Shown in pieces: positions 23,518 to 35,701 of a DNA stretch of 64,000 bases (positions are counted from its first letter, which is position 1; every line of letters begins with the position of its first letter). The position numbers and the translations under genes are program-made. The DNA is from Neurospora tetraspora (lineage: Eukaryota > Ascomycota > Sordariomycetes > Sordariales > Sordariaceae), in NCBI RefSeq assembly GCF_033439725.1, contig NW_026944384.1, positions 4,030,001-4,094,000 on the forward strand, in the 5' to 3' direction. A model generated the notes under the pieces. That model ran no database searches. It had not been told where the DNA came from and saw only the letters and a list, made by a program, of their open reading frames with translations.

Positions 23518-24316
23518 ATGGACACCTGCCGCGATGATCCCCTAGTCCAGGCCGTCACGGCCTACGTAAAGGACTACATGAGCAACTACGACGCGTCCCA
23601 CGACTGGAGCCACATCGAGCGTGTCGTCGGGCTATCGCACTACATCTACTCCAAGTCCGCCAACAAGGATTCCCTCGATCTTCGCACCATTCACCTCTCA
23701 GCTCTTCTACATGACGTCGGTGACAAGAAGTCAGTTTTATACCGCCATCCTTCCTCAGTCGTCTCACACGTCTTCATCCCCATCCACGCAGCTTGATCCC
23801 ACTCACCTTTCAGTCAACACCCCTCCTCCACTCCAATACTCATACTCACCCAAACCCTCACTAACACACATTGGTACCAGATATCTCAAGTCAGACCAAG
23901 ACCCCACCACCCTCATCGCTACCCTCCTCACATCCCTCTCCTGCCCCGCCCCCCTCGCCTCCAAAATCCAAACCATCTGCCTCAACGTCTCCTACTCAAC
24001 CGAGACCAAGAACCCTGCCAACCCTGGCTTCATCAACTCGCTCATTGAGCAGCACCCAGAGCTAGCAGTGGTGCAGGATGCAGACAGGCTGGATGCCGTC
24101 GGCGCCGTGGGGCTGGGACGCATGTTCACGTTCGGCGGAGCGAAGACGGGGAGGGACATGGCGGGCAGTATGGAGCATGTGGATGAGAAGCTGGTGAGGT
24201 TGGTAGACTTGGCGAAGACGGACGTGGGTAGGGAGTTGATGATGGAACGGACGGAGAGGTTGAGGGCTTTTCAGGGGTGGTGGGGGGAGGAGGTTGGGTT
24301 TGTTAAGGGTCTTTAG
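23518..24316 (+). CDS. HD-domain metal-dependent phosphohydrolase
   Basis: A small HD-superfamily phosphohydrolase; such proteins hydrolyse nucleotides or related phosphoesters, and the substrate here is unknown. Exons 23518-23729 and 23881-24316 give 215 residues. The metal-binding residues fit the pattern H...HD...D: His32 in ASHDWSHIERV, His65-Asp66 in ALLHDVGDKK, and the Asp pair in VQDADRLDAVGAVG (137-142). The tail WWGEEVGFVKGL is typical of the fungal branch. The intron of 151 nt uses a GTCAGT donor, weaker than usual, but the joined sequence DKKYLKSDQDP matches the family and the phase closes. No targeting signal is visible. Confidence 0.87.
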
Positions 24317-25148
24317 TAGCATGTCGTGTGGGCATGGAGTGATGAGTGACGGGGGCTTCAGATGCCAAAACGACGGGGATGGAAAGGCTAAGGTCGACCA
24401 GCTAAAGGATAGGATTGATCATAGGCAGACAGACACATCTCCCTTAGTGATCATAGATCTTAAAATGCAAAATTACAAGTTGTTTTTGTATTACTGGATG
24501 TGCTACGTATATGCTGTCCCCTTTTCTTGTAGACCTTAGTAGACTTCGGTGAATGATCCTTTCATCATGCTGGTGTCACGGATGCCACTCCGTTGCCTTA
24601 CCAGACGTCTGCGCATCAGTTTAGCTCGGCTGATTGTGTCAGTCACACGATTGCATGGCCGATCAGCTTGGGCAACAAAAGCCTAGTGGTGGGTTGCACC
24701 AGAAGCAAAAGCGGCATACCTACCCTCTGCGGTCTTTGAAGAGCTATTCCTCTCCAGTCTCAATATCAGAGTGGAGCGGCTTAAACCCGTTGAACCATCG
24801 TATGCGCCGACTGAAACAAATCGGAATGACTCGTCGGTTGCCTGTATAAGCTGGAACACTCGAGCAAAGGGTTGCCCCCAGCCACCTCAGGCTATGTGAC
24901 CTGCGCTATAACTTTCCTCCGTTCCAAAACGGCCTGACCTGATTTTGTTCTAAAAGCATTAACGCCTTGAGCGCCGCCGTAAAATGTTGGTATCGTGTTC
25001 CGTGAAAAGTGAAACCCAACTGTAAACACCAATTGAATGAATCCGAAACTCAGAGTCGTGAATAAAGATGTTCGCTTTGGCGACCCATTCCCAGCTGCTA
25101 TGTTGTCGCACCTTTTCTCAAGCTACTATCATCGTACACCAGTCTACT
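24317..25148. other. convergent 3' region
   Basis: It separates the HD-domain gene (+) from the U1-C gene (-). No coding features are visible. Confidence 0.45.
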
Positions 25149-25925
25149 TCACCTCTTGTCGGCACCCGGAGGCCCTTGACCAGGGGCGCCGAAAGGGGGC
25201 ATACCGGGGAACCCACCTGGCGCACCGGGAGGGGGAAAGGGGAAGTTTCCTGCTCCAGGCGGGGGGAAGGGCAGACCTCCAGGGGGCGGGAATGGCAGAC
25301 CACCGGGACCGGGCATTGGAGGTGGAACGCCAGGCATACCAGCAGGAGCACCAGGCATACCAGGGAAATGGGGCATTGGAGGCATTCCGCGAGCTCCTGG
25401 CGCTCCCGGGGGAGGGATACCGCCGGGTGCGCCTGGAGCACCAAAGGCTCCGGGAGGGGGCACCGGTGCGCCACCCATGCCTGGGAACGGAGGTGGCATG
25501 CCGCCAGGGAAAGGCGGGAAGGGGGAAACGCCGGCGCCCGGAGGCGGGAAGACACCGAGACCAGGAGGAATTCCGCCGGGTTGGTTCTGAGGGAGCATGG
25601 GGTTGGCGTGGGCTTGGCCTTCGGCGGCGTACGAGGAGGTGATGGAGTCGATGACGGATTGCGCCTTCTCGTGACCGATTTCTGGAAAACACAGGCGCGT
25701 TAGTAATGCGGTGAGGTCGGCAATGGCGGATTGGCGGGTTATGTGGCATACGTTGGTAGTAGTCAACAACGTTTCGTAGATGGTTACGACCGCTGTTGTG
25801 CGCCTTGCGGACGCTCATGGAATCGTGCGTGAGGTACACATCGCAGTAGTCGCAAAAGACTGTACAAGATGTCGTTAGTATCGAATTGAAGATGAGCGGT
25901 CCTAGCAATACTCACATTTCGGCAT
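25149..25925 (-). CDS. U1 small nuclear ribonucleoprotein C
   Basis: U1-C is a core protein of the U1 snRNP that stabilises pairing of U1 snRNA with the 5' splice site. Exons 25925-25916, 25859-25752 and 25681-25149 give 216 residues. The spliced N-terminus [20 protein letters not shown] forms the U1-type C2H2 zinc finger with Cys6, Cys9, His24 and His30, then [17 protein letters not shown]. The first exon carries only ten coding bases. The C-terminal two thirds is Pro/Gly/Met-rich with PFPPPGAP-type repeats, as is normal for the family. The gene is head to head with ERV25 (537 bp between ATGs). Confidence 0.96.
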
Positions 25926-26462
25926 TTCGACAGATTGCGATCGCGAATCACTGAAAATCAGAAGTATCCGAAATCGTTGGTGTTGCCCTCGGGGATGATC
26001 GCACGTTGGATGGCAACAATGATGCGGCGCGCGACAACGACGAAGACAAAAGAAGGTTTGCAAGGCTGAAGAAGCACTGGGACACACAGGGACGCGATGA
26101 CCAAAGCGGGACCAGGTTGGCCCTTGAGGTGCTTGGCATAAGTGGATCCCCAAGGCTTCCCCCCCAAAAAAGCTCCCCTGAATGCGATTCGCGGCTGCTG
26201 ATTGGCACAGCGGGGCACACCTGTCAAGCGTGTGGACATGCGACATGCTCCAGACCTGTCCCAGCTGTCCTTGCCTGCCCAAGGAGAAGCCGCCAGATTT
26301 CCCCTAGATCCAAGTCGCGGAGCTTCCCATCAATACAGCCCACTACGACACGACCAGGCCATTGCATAGCTTCAACCGGACGGTGTTGACATCTCGACGA
26401 CATTTCGTACCTTTTCCCCGGTCACCGCCAAACCTCCGTTTATATCCCGTCACACAACGGCT
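25926..26462. promoter_or_regulatory. shared divergent promoter of U1-C and ERV25
   Basis: 537 bp between two start codons. Both leaders and promoters must fit here. No individual element is clear. Confidence 0.5.
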
Positions 26463-27354
26463 ATGACATCCGTAAAGTCGCTGCTGAGCAGCTTCCTGCT
26501 GTTGGTCGGCGCGGCGCAAGCTCTCAAGTTCGACCTCGAAGCTACCTCTTCTTACCACGGCAACCAGCGACGATGCATACGGAACTTTGTCAACAAGGAT
26601 ACATTGGTGGTTGTAACGGCTACGCTTGATGGATACAAGGGCGATGGCATGAACGTCAACATGCACGTAGGTGCTCTCCCTCCTGGGTGTGCAAGTTAAA
26701 GGGGCTAGGGGATGGATCATGGGGCGGTCAATTACATGGACGAGCCTGACTTTGGACGCGACACAGATCTCCGATAGCCACGGAAACGATTACGGCAAGG
26801 CCAAGGATATCGCTGGCGAGCAGCGCATTGTCTTCACCTCGCACCACGACGCGGCCTTCGACGTGTGCTTCGAGAACCACCTTACTGGCTGTACGTACAC
26901 CCCTTGGCCATGACAACAAAAGGCAAAAACAGTATAGGCTCGGATGGAAGACTGACAAGATTGCGATGATCAGCCAAATATGTCGAGAACCCCCGCCGCC
27001 ACGTCGAGCTCGATATCGACATTGGCGCCGATGCCAAGGACTGGTCCGCTATCCAGGCCACCGAGAAGCTTAAGCCACTCGAGACCGATCTGCGCCGTAT
27101 CGAGGAGCTGGTCGGCGAGGTTGTTGGCGAGATGGATTACTTGCGCGCTCGTGAGCAGAAGCTCCGTGATACCAACGAGAGCACCAACAACCGTGTCAAG
27201 TGGTTCGGCATGGCCACTACCTTCCTCCTCATTGCTCTTTGGGGGTGGCAGATTATGTACCTCAGGGCGTACTTCAGGTTCGTTTTCCCACCTGGCAGAG
27301 CAGATGACTTCAGCTACTAACAAGAATGTGACTAGATCCAAGCATCTTATTTAA
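26463..27354 (+). CDS. erv25: ERV25, p24-family COPII cargo receptor
   Basis: A p24/TMED type I membrane protein of COPII vesicles that cycles between ER and Golgi with Emp24-type partners. Exons 26463-26666, 26767-26890, 26974-27277 and 27336-27354 give 216 residues. It has a signal peptide ([14 protein letters not shown]), a GOLD domain with RRCIRNFV and [16 protein letters not shown] (the two Cys of the p24 disulfide), a coiled-coil segment [20 protein letters not shown], and one membrane helix, [18 protein letters not shown]. The cytosolic tail is RAYFRSKHLI, with an aromatic pair for COPII and a basic end. The last exon is only 19 nt. Confidence 0.96.
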
Positions 27355-28097
27355 TGGGTTGGGCGCGACCTACAATGACGACCCACACCTACCACTGTCC
27401 AAACTACCTTACTATTTATACGGCTTTATGGTAACGACGGGCGGGAGGTTTTATGAACTCTTTACTACACGCAACGCAGGCGAGCGAATGGGATACAATA
27501 GGTTGGAGATCTCGGGTGTAACTATATACGGTAATGTGTTTCGGCCAAAAAGCTATGGAGTAAAAAGGAGAATTGACTGCATGCTGAGTGAGCCGTCTAA
27601 TTCGAGGTTCAAGAATGGTTGGAACGCAGTGTTCGTAAAGTGTGCTCGGTGCATGAGCGAGACAAATTGCATCCCGAAAAGCGAAAGGCTTGGTGGTGAT
27701 GAGTTGAAACATCAACAATACACAAGGTAATAAAGACGGTGGCGATGTCATGGGTGGATGACGGAGATGCGGAGGGATGGAACCGGAACCGGCCTGCCCC
27801 GGCAACAATTTTTCGGCCTCGGCCCCCGATTTGTATGATCACTTGCCAAGCCCGCCGAACTAGTGTAAGGGACGGGGTATGTAGCGTCTGTAACCGGCCC
27901 CGAATCCTACCGTCAACAATTCCCATCACTTCGACATCCTCATTTATAAGCCGGAGCAGGTTAGTTCGCGCAACGGGCACCCTCTCCACATCCGTCTCTT
28001 CCGACGATCGACAAAACACAGCGCGATTTATCCAACCTCCCCCGTCTGTCTCTATTTCGGCTATAGTCTGTTCGCAAACAAACAAATCGTCGCAACA
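27355..28097. other. intergenic region before SDHAF2
   Basis: ERV25 3' UTR followed by the SDHAF2 promoter. The 258-residue open frame at 27739-28515 is a shadow spanning promoter and gene. A TTTATAAG motif lies near 27940. Confidence 0.4.
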
Positions 28098-28832
28098 ATG
28101 GCTTCCTCTCTTCGCGCCCTCCGGCCCGCGGCCGCCACCTTTGCGCGCGCCGCCGCTGTGCGCCCCGCCTCCGTCGCCAGCAGATACGTCATTGCCTTTT
28201 CGCGATCGGCCAGCAACGACAGCACAGACAACCAGCAAAAGAGGGATCTCGACGTCGGCGAACTGGACGGCGCCACCTTCAAGATCGAGCCGCTCCGGAG
28301 AGTCGGCGAGGACCCGGCCACCATGCGGGCGCGTCTTCTTTGTACGTTTACATCCTCCTCTCCGTATCTTTTTTTCACTTTTTTCAACAAACCAACCCTC
28401 AATCGCAACAACAACAACTAACCCTGACACAAAACAGACCAATCCCGCAAACGCGGCACCCTCGAATCAGACCTCATCCTCTCCACCTTCGCCGCCTCCC
28501 ACCTCGGCTCCATGACGCCCGAACAACTCAAGCAATACGATTTGTTCCTCGACGAAAACGACTGGGACATTTACTACTGGGCCACCCAAGAACCCCCCTT
28601 GCCCGGTCAGGAGAACCAACATCTCAACCCCGAAAAGGAACAGTTGCCGCCCAACCCGCGCGCGGGCGAGTGGGCGCAGACGATCGGCACCTTTAAGCCG
28701 GCGTACAGACCGGTCCCGGCCAGGTGGAAGGGGAGTGAGATTTTGGAATTGTTGAGGGCGCATGTGAAGGAGAGGGGGATGGGGAGTAAGGGGGGGATGG
28801 CGTTCATGCCGAGGTTGGAGGAGTATAAGTGA
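28098..28832 (+). CDS. succinate dehydrogenase assembly factor 2 (SDH5/SdhE family)
   Basis: A mitochondrial matrix factor needed for covalent FAD attachment to the SDH1 flavoprotein of complex II. Exons 28098-28341 and 28438-28832 give 212 residues. The first 40 residues are rich in Arg/Ala/Ser without acids ([20 protein letters not shown]), a mitochondrial presequence. The SdhE domain follows: [19 protein letters not shown] holds the RGxxE flavinylation motif, then [20 protein letters not shown] and [10 protein letters not shown] longer Pro/Arg-rich C-terminus ends in [12 protein letters not shown]. The intron (96 nt) interrupts the Tyr codon directly before that motif. Confidence 0.95.
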
Positions 28833-29703
28833 AATGGAGGAGGACTTGGGAAGAGGAGGGGATAAGAGGTGGGATATGGGAAAGGTGGGAGGTAAGAGGT
28901 GGGAGGCTTGTGGCCAGTCATTCAGATGACAAGCTGAGCTGAGCTGAGCCGACTACATATGAGGATGAGGATGAGGAGGGAGTGTTGTACGATATTGTAT
29001 TTCAGTACAAGTTGTGTACCACTAGGAATATGGGCCAAAAACGACCAAACGGGTAAACATTGGATACATGGATAGGGTGAGCATATCAAAACGATTGGGA
29101 CATTGGTACAAGGCTTTGGGTGGGCAAGATATTCGGTTGCAGGTTTGGGAGAAGTGGGCAAGCCTCGAGGTAACGACCTTTGCTCAGCAGCCTTTCGTTC
29201 TCTCTATCGGTTTATGAGCTTCGGTAATTTACCAAGTGCTAGAACACATACTGCAAAACGATGAAGACTGGACCGGGAACAGTAATTGAGCCGCTGGAAG
29301 CAAAAACACGAACAGTCTCTTTGGACTGTCCAAAAGGTGGTTCTGATGTACTACATAGAAAAGACATGATTTGATGGTGAGTCCCACGCCACGACCAGTG
29401 AATGCCGCAAGTTGCCTCGAACCACGCGCCTGAGGACGCTTTCAATTTGATGCTCCCTCCCCCTCCCGACCTAAATGCTTAAACCGCAGCCCATGGTACA
29501 CTATACGTACTTGAACGCCTTCGCATATGCTTTCAAAACCAAATTACTCACGCCCTTGTCGCCCGTTCCCGGTCTTGCCCCAGGCTCCCATCATGGAAAC
29601 CATCAGTCAGGTCATTTAAGAAGAACACATAGTAATGGGAAGGGTATCGGCAAAACATGGGAACTCCCGTCTTGATTCCACTGCTCTACCCAGCCCCTTC
29701 AGC
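28833..29703. other. convergent 3' region
   Basis: It lies between SDHAF2 (+) and DSN1 (-). No coding features are visible; short purine-rich repeats occur after 28840. Confidence 0.45.
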
Positions 29704-31513
29704 TCAGCCCCCCTCAGCAGGCAATATCCTCCCCAAACTCCTCAACACCTCAATAGTCGGCAAATCCCTCGTTCCCATCCTTCCCTTCTCCCTCTCCTCG
29801 CGCTCCTTCAGCCGCGCCGCGCTCAGCGCGAGCACCCGATCCGCTTCACGGCCCGCCGTCGATACCCGCATGTCGAGCTTGTGCACGCTGTCGGCCAGGT
29901 GGTCGATCTTGAACTCGAGTGAGGACTGCACGTTCTGCAGGCGCGATCGCGTCCGGCGCCGGAAGGAACTGAAAGCCGTGTCGGATTCGGTCAGGGAGGC
30001 GAGGATTTTGGCTTCTTCGGCGTCGAGGAGTGACGGTTCCGGTAGTGGTGCTTTGGTTGGGTCGGGGTCGGGGTATAGTGGTTCGAGGTCTGGGAGGGGT
30101 TTGGCGAGGGCTTGCCAGGCTTTTTTCTCTTCTTTTAGCCTGGAGGAGGGAGGGGTTGGTTTGTTAGTTAAAGTGTTCCCGATGGATACAAAAAGCGAAG
30201 GAAGCTCATACCTCTTAATCTTCGCTTCGAGTTCGGCAATCTTGGCGTCGTGCTCGAGATTTCGAGGATTTGGTTGTAGCACCACTGGCGGCTTCGGTGC
30301 TTCCTCTCTGGCAAACCAATCCGAGAATTCTGACCTCGCTCCAAAGTCCTTGAGCAATTGGTCTTGTATCGCGCGCGCTGTATGTACGGTTAGCACAATG
30401 GCCCACGCCCTGGAGTTCAAGTATAGTCCGCTCCTTACCTCCAAGAATTGCACTAGAACCATGACTACCATGCGGTGGTTTCTCACTAAGAGCCCGTTCG
30501 CCGCACCACGTCAAAAGCTGCCTCATCCGCCTTGGCTCGCTCAGCCCCTCGGCTTCGATATGCTTGTAGAACTCGGACGGGTCGACCTCGCGATGCGGTA
30601 TGGCACTATGCCCGTTCTCGATCAAGGAACTGGCTCGTCGCCCCCTCATTCCTAGACTGCTTCGCCGACTGCCGCTTGCACCGCCCTTCTTCCGCATTTC
30701 TTTGTTCCGGTTGATAATTGGCGTGTCGCTGAGTGGTAGTACGATCTGCTGTGGCTCTGAGGAGCTTCCTCTCCCTGCTCCTTTTCGGTTTGTAGTCCTC
30801 ACATCCCTCGTGTCGTCGATGTCCATTGGCGTCCCACCAACGAGATTCGGCCCGTCATCGTCCTCCTCGTTTTCTTCTGGTACCGCGCGCATGCCGTTTA
30901 CTGGTCGTGGTGCCTCGTCATCCTTCTGTTGTTTTGGTGGACGGCCTTTCCTCCGACCCCTCGATTTGGGGGCAGCATCCTCCTCATTCCCGGCTGGTAT
31001 CGCTGCTGAAGGCGCGGGTGCGGGCGGAGCAGCAGCAGTAGCACCATTTGATTTTCGTTTCGACGTCCTCCTCGGTATCGGTCCGGAGATCTGCTGCTGC
31101 TGTGCAGCTGGTGGTGGCGAAGGTGGTTCTTGCACAGGGGATGATGCGCGCTTCCTTGCGCTGTTCTTTGGTGGTCTCCCGACAGGCTTCTTCGCGGGCA
31201 CCGATATCGGCATTGCTTCGTTCTCGGGCTCCTCTAATGTGGACGCTGGAGCTATCGATGTGGTTCTGGCTCTCTTTGAGCCGCGCGTGAAGAGGAAGTC
31301 GCCATCTTGCTCGTCATATACTGCCTCGGCTGCGTTACGTTTCGGGATCATGTCAGCTTTCATGTCTGGATCGCCCCGAGGGCCGAACAAGCGCATCATG
31401 GCATTGAATTGAAGGATGGATTGCAGCTTACCCGCAAGGCGTTTGCTGCGCCTCTGGTTGCTGCTCATGCTCAGGATTTGTAGCGGCTGACGGGTCCGTA
31501 CGACAGTCGTCAT
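29704..31513 (-). CDS. dsn1: kinetochore protein DSN1/Mis13 of the MIND complex
   Basis: DSN1 is a subunit of the Mis12/MIND complex that links the inner centromere to Ndc80 at kinetochores. Exons 31513-31432, 31329-30439, 30377-30212 and 30139-29704 give 524 residues. The N-terminal half is disordered and basic, with AT-hook-like GRPPK and GRRKGRPPKQQ segments. The family block is RRSSLGMRGRRASSLIENG, then DPSEFYKHIEAEGLSEPRRM and RQLLTWCGERAL (about 265-320). The C-terminal half is helical: QDQLLKDFGARSEFSDWF, AKIAELEAKIKRLKEEKKAW, ending with KEREEREKGRMGTRDL. A second in-frame ATG 16 codons in (MSSNQRRSKRLA) could be the real start; conserved RRSKRLA lies right after it. Confidence 0.93.
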
Positions 31514-33823
31514 GGATGGCGGGTTTTAGCGTACATGAACTCGAATAACTCGGAGTTGAAGAGAAGGCCGGGAGGTTTCAGAAGGTCGTCGCTTGTTTCG
31601 CAGGTCTAATCGTGGTTTGGGCGGTGGTGATGCTAATCGTGATGGTGATGTTGATGTTGGGTTGCGACCGGGCCAAACTGACGTGAGCGGAGCGCGTCTC
31701 CTCTTCCCCAACTTGGGGTGTGACTCTCGAAGAATTGGTGTCAAATGGCGATCTGACAGAACCAGGGGGCCTGGGCGGCGGCCGGGTGGGCAAGCGGGCC
31801 ACGGAGCAACGGGTCACGGACGCGTCAATTCGGGCGGGCTTTGGATTTGGAACCTCTGGGGAGCAGTTGGACCGGTCGGTCAGGTGTGTGTGTCGCGATA
31901 CGGGGATGCTATGGAGATCGGGCCTTGTCAAAAATGACTGAAATCGGGTAATTCGTCTAAGGTATGCTGGTATTGTGCAAATTGGTCGTATCGTCGTACC
32001 GTCGTCCTAGGCCTTCAGTTTCGTCGCTGTGCCGCAAAGTTTCGCAGGTCTGAACATGTTCTTGGGCGTCCGGGCGCGACCGAAGTTGCGACCCTTTCGT
32101 TGGTTTGTTTATCGCGGGCAGGCTGTTTCCAAGGAACGCTTGGGCCACATCCCGCATACTTTATCCCAGTGGGTTGTTTCTTCACTGCTACCCCACATCC
32201 TGCGAGGCTGACAACATTTGACAACTCATTCATTCTCCAGCTTCGCCTGACGATACCATTGGCTGAATCATGATGTCCAGCTCTTGGCAGTTGATTCGCC
32301 TGGTGGCCCGCCTGACGCTATCGTCGTCTTGACTTCCGCTCCCCCCGTTCAATTTCGGATCAAGACTCATTTGTCCATACACATATTCCCGACTACCACT
32401 CCTCCACCTGCAATTCATTCTGTCCTCTAGATAGCAGACGTTATCATGCTCACTTATTCCACTTTATCTGCTATATCGCGTTCATGTTATCAAATGCATC
32501 CGTTTGCCGATTACTTCTCATCAACGCAACTGCCCCCGAACCATCCTCTTCATGGACGCCAGGAACTGCTGCCGGGAATAATTGCAACAAGCTACTTGCC
32601 GTGCTTTCAGCGAATAATTCTCCTTGTGGTGCCTCGGCCATGACCGACCCAACGATTACTGTCGCATGTCGTGCCTGTCCTTTCGTCTTCCGAGTTGTGT
32701 TACGTGCTTCAACATTAGACGTATCCGTGGGATGAATCGATCATCTTGTCACGCTGGACGGCTTGACAGATTGCACTAACTTCGATGACGATCTTCCATG
32801 CGTATTCGGACTTCAAGCAGTTATTCGTGCGGTCTTGTTACCGCCATCACAAACCCAGGGATTGGTTATTGTATGGTTGTCATATTTCTCTCTTGTCTCA
32901 TTTCTCACAAGACGATTCAGTCATCATCACAATTACCAAGTATCTTAGTATCTTTATGCCTTAAATTTCCACGCCAGCTTACCTTGTTGCCTACCAGCTG
33001 CTAGCTAACCGTTGCCTGAAAACACCATGCCATAGTAAACCTACTCATATCGTGAGAGGCGCCTCACGGCAAACGCCAATGATGTACACGCCATATAAAC
33101 AAAGGATAATAACCGGTTCCAGGTTAAGGCAAGGACATCAATCCAGGATCACTGAACTCCCAACTTTTTGTGGTCTTCGCCGTGACCAGAATGAAGAGAG
33201 CAAGCAGACCCCGAACTCATGCTCTTGTCTTCCGATTGATACCGCTTTACCAAATCGCTTTGAAGAGAAAACGCCTCCCCAAATTGCCTCCCTCCCCCAT
33301 CCCTTCTTCCTTTCCAACCGTGTCCAGGTTCTTCCTCCTACCACACCAGAGTGAAAGAGAAAAGCTAAAAGAAAAACAGCCCTTAACACCAGTGACGCCG
33401 GTTTTTGTATGCCCCTTAAGACACCACATAGATACACAGACTAAAGGCCAGAGGCGATGGTGCTGCTCCGGTTCAGGAGACCCCTTACCCACCCCTGGGT
33501 TTCCATGAACTTGGCTAGCAACATGGCCACTGACTAGAACTCATACAATGCAGAGAATGGAAATGACTGTCCTTTGTTGTTTATGGTGCAGTCTCTAGAA
33601 TCCGAACGTCGTAAGAATGTCGCTCCCTCCTTTTGCACGCCGCCCAATGATGTTAACAAAGAGGACAGCCCGCGGATAGTCGAACCCAGTTGATGTTGGA
33701 TGGTGATTATCGTCAACGTGGGTGACGTCCGAGAGGTCAAATAGGTTAAAAAGACGACCCTCGTTGGCGAGAGTCGTTGCCTGTTTGGTCATTCGTTGTG
33801 GCCTCATCCACCCAAGTCTCTCC
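31514..33823. other. intergenic region between dsn1 and asl-1
   Basis: About 2.3 kb: dsn1 promoter (first several hundred bases) and asl-1 3' UTR (near 33.6-33.8 kb). No ORF that I can support. Confidence 0.4.
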
Positions 33824-35701
33824 CTATGAGAATCGGCGAGGAGCAACATTCGGCGGCATGCCGACGGGCTGATTAGGCATGCCAGCTCCCATACCGTAAG
33901 GGTTCATCTGGTGACTAAATGGCTCGATGGCTTGCTGCATGAACGCACCATGGAGACCTTGCTGTTGGGTCACTGGACAGTCCTTGTGTGCGAGCAAGAG
34001 TGTCTTGAGATTGACCACTTCTTCCCGAAGCTGTGTTATTGTTGCAGTAAGGGCGTCGTTTTCTGAACTGAACATCTCCACCTTTTGTTGGAGGTTAGCG
34101 AGCCACTGCTTCTTTCGCTGACGACATTTCAAAGCGGCAACCCTGCGAACAGTCAGTATCAAGTGTTTCATAATGGCAAACAAAACGCAATTCACATACC
34201 TGTTTCGCTCCAGGAAGTTCTTGCGCTTTTCTTCTTCCGTCATCTTGGACTTGGAGCCCATTCCGTCATCCTTGCCTGGCTTCGATTCATCTTCCGAACC
34301 TGAGTAATCCATGCCGTTAACTGAAGAAACCGATCCGTTTGTCTTGGTCTTTTTGTTGGCCGGAGTCTTGCCGGGAGTGTCTTCGGCCTTACGACGAGAA
34401 CCCGTCGTCGCCGCGCTTGTGGAGTTACGCTTCCCTTTGCCACGGGTATTAGGCCTGGCAAGTTCACTGTCGTCTGACCCGATGCTAACTTCACTGACAC
34501 CACGTGCTGAGCTTCCTGCAATAGATGCGTTCCTCCCATTCATCTGTGGTGAAGTGTTGACTGGTTGAACAGGAGGAGCCGGCACAGTGTGCGGATGAAT
34601 TGGTGGAGGTGGAGGAGGTGCCGACACCACGTTATACGATTGGCTTGGTGGCTGGGATGCGTTTCGTCCCTGTGCTAACATGAAAAGACCATTTGCCGCG
34701 TCGTTATCATGCGGGTCAAAAGGTCCAGTCGGTGGCTTCGTCTCAGGCTTCAGAGGCGGAATGCCGTTGGGGATATCGGAGGCTGGTTGTGACGTAATCG
34801 ATGGCGGCTGTGATTGTTGTTGTTGGTGTTGTTGTGCTGCTTGTTGTTGGGCCTGGGCTTGAGCTTGGGCCTTGGCGGCAGCGGCACTGATGGCGGTTCG
34901 GTGAAAATCAATGGTTCCAGGCGTGGCAGCAGGGCCGGCAAGTTGTGCAAAGAGAGTCGAGTTAGGACTCGGGGCAGGGAACATAGACCCGCTACCACCA
35001 GGCGTCAATCCTGTTCTAAGAGACGATTCGTTTGGTGTTGGGAAGCCTCCGCGAATGTGGTCGCCGAAATAATCGGAGCTCGTTGGGCCCGACAGCATTG
35101 CCGGACTCAATGGGCCGGATCGCAACGAGTTGCTACCGCCCCAGGGGAAAGGTGTTGAGCCGGGAGGCAAGATGGATGATGGGGATGCTAGGGCGGCGAC
35201 GGGCGGGAGTTTAGTACCGCCGGGAGTCTCGGGGGCACCGCCGAAGGATTGCTCAAATGGGTTCGGCTCCAGGCTCAGCGAGCCGCCGATGGGGTTCTGG
35301 GAGAAGTAGTCGGAAGGGCTGTTCGTGGACTGTTGTTGCGCGGGACGGGGCGGAGGCGCGAGTGGTTTGGCCGGTTCGGCATTGGTCGTGGACTCGGATG
35401 GTTTCAGGGGAGGCTCATGCTTCGATTCGGGGTGGCCATCTAGGTGCAAGAAAAAATTGAGTTGGCAAGGATGTCTCTTTGGGTATATGGTATGAGGCTT
35501 TGACTCTTTCTCTCTCTTCTTCTTCTTCTTCTATCTCTCGTGCCTGCAGACAGGCAGACAGGGTGCTCGACGACGGGAATAGGTGATGACGGTCGTGACA
35601 GGGAAGCGACTCTGCTCACCTAGGCGCGGTGGGGATGTCTTGTTGGATTGCTTGGGTGATTTGGACTCACCTCGGCCGGCGGCTCCAGTAGACGACCCCA
35701 T
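33824..35701 (-). CDS. asl-1: bZIP transcription factor ASL-1 (ATF-1/AtfA)
   Basis: An ATF/CREB bZIP activator. In Neurospora ASL-1 acts downstream of the OS-2 stress MAP kinase and is needed for ascospore viability (established for the family; symbol from memory). Exons 35701-35671, 35439-34200 and 34142-33824 give 529 residues. Splicing assembles the basic region KNFLERNRVAALKCRQRKKQ (around residue 424), followed by the leucine zipper WLANLQQKVEMFSSENDALT and LREEVVNLKTLLLAHKDCPV, diagnostic of Atf1/AtfA. The N-terminal part is Pro/Ser/Gln-rich with the conserved FEQSFGGAPETPGGTKLPPV-type osmotic-stress region and many SP/TP sites, consistent with MAPK control. A polyglutamine-rich patch (about residues 190-215) is present. 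The first intron of 231 nt splits off a 31-nt first exon. Confidence 0.94.

Noticed and set aside
27739-28515. 258-codon plus-strand ORF overlapping the SDHAF2 start
   Set aside because: It runs in another frame through the promoter and coding region of SDHAF2, whose own frame contains the recognised domain.
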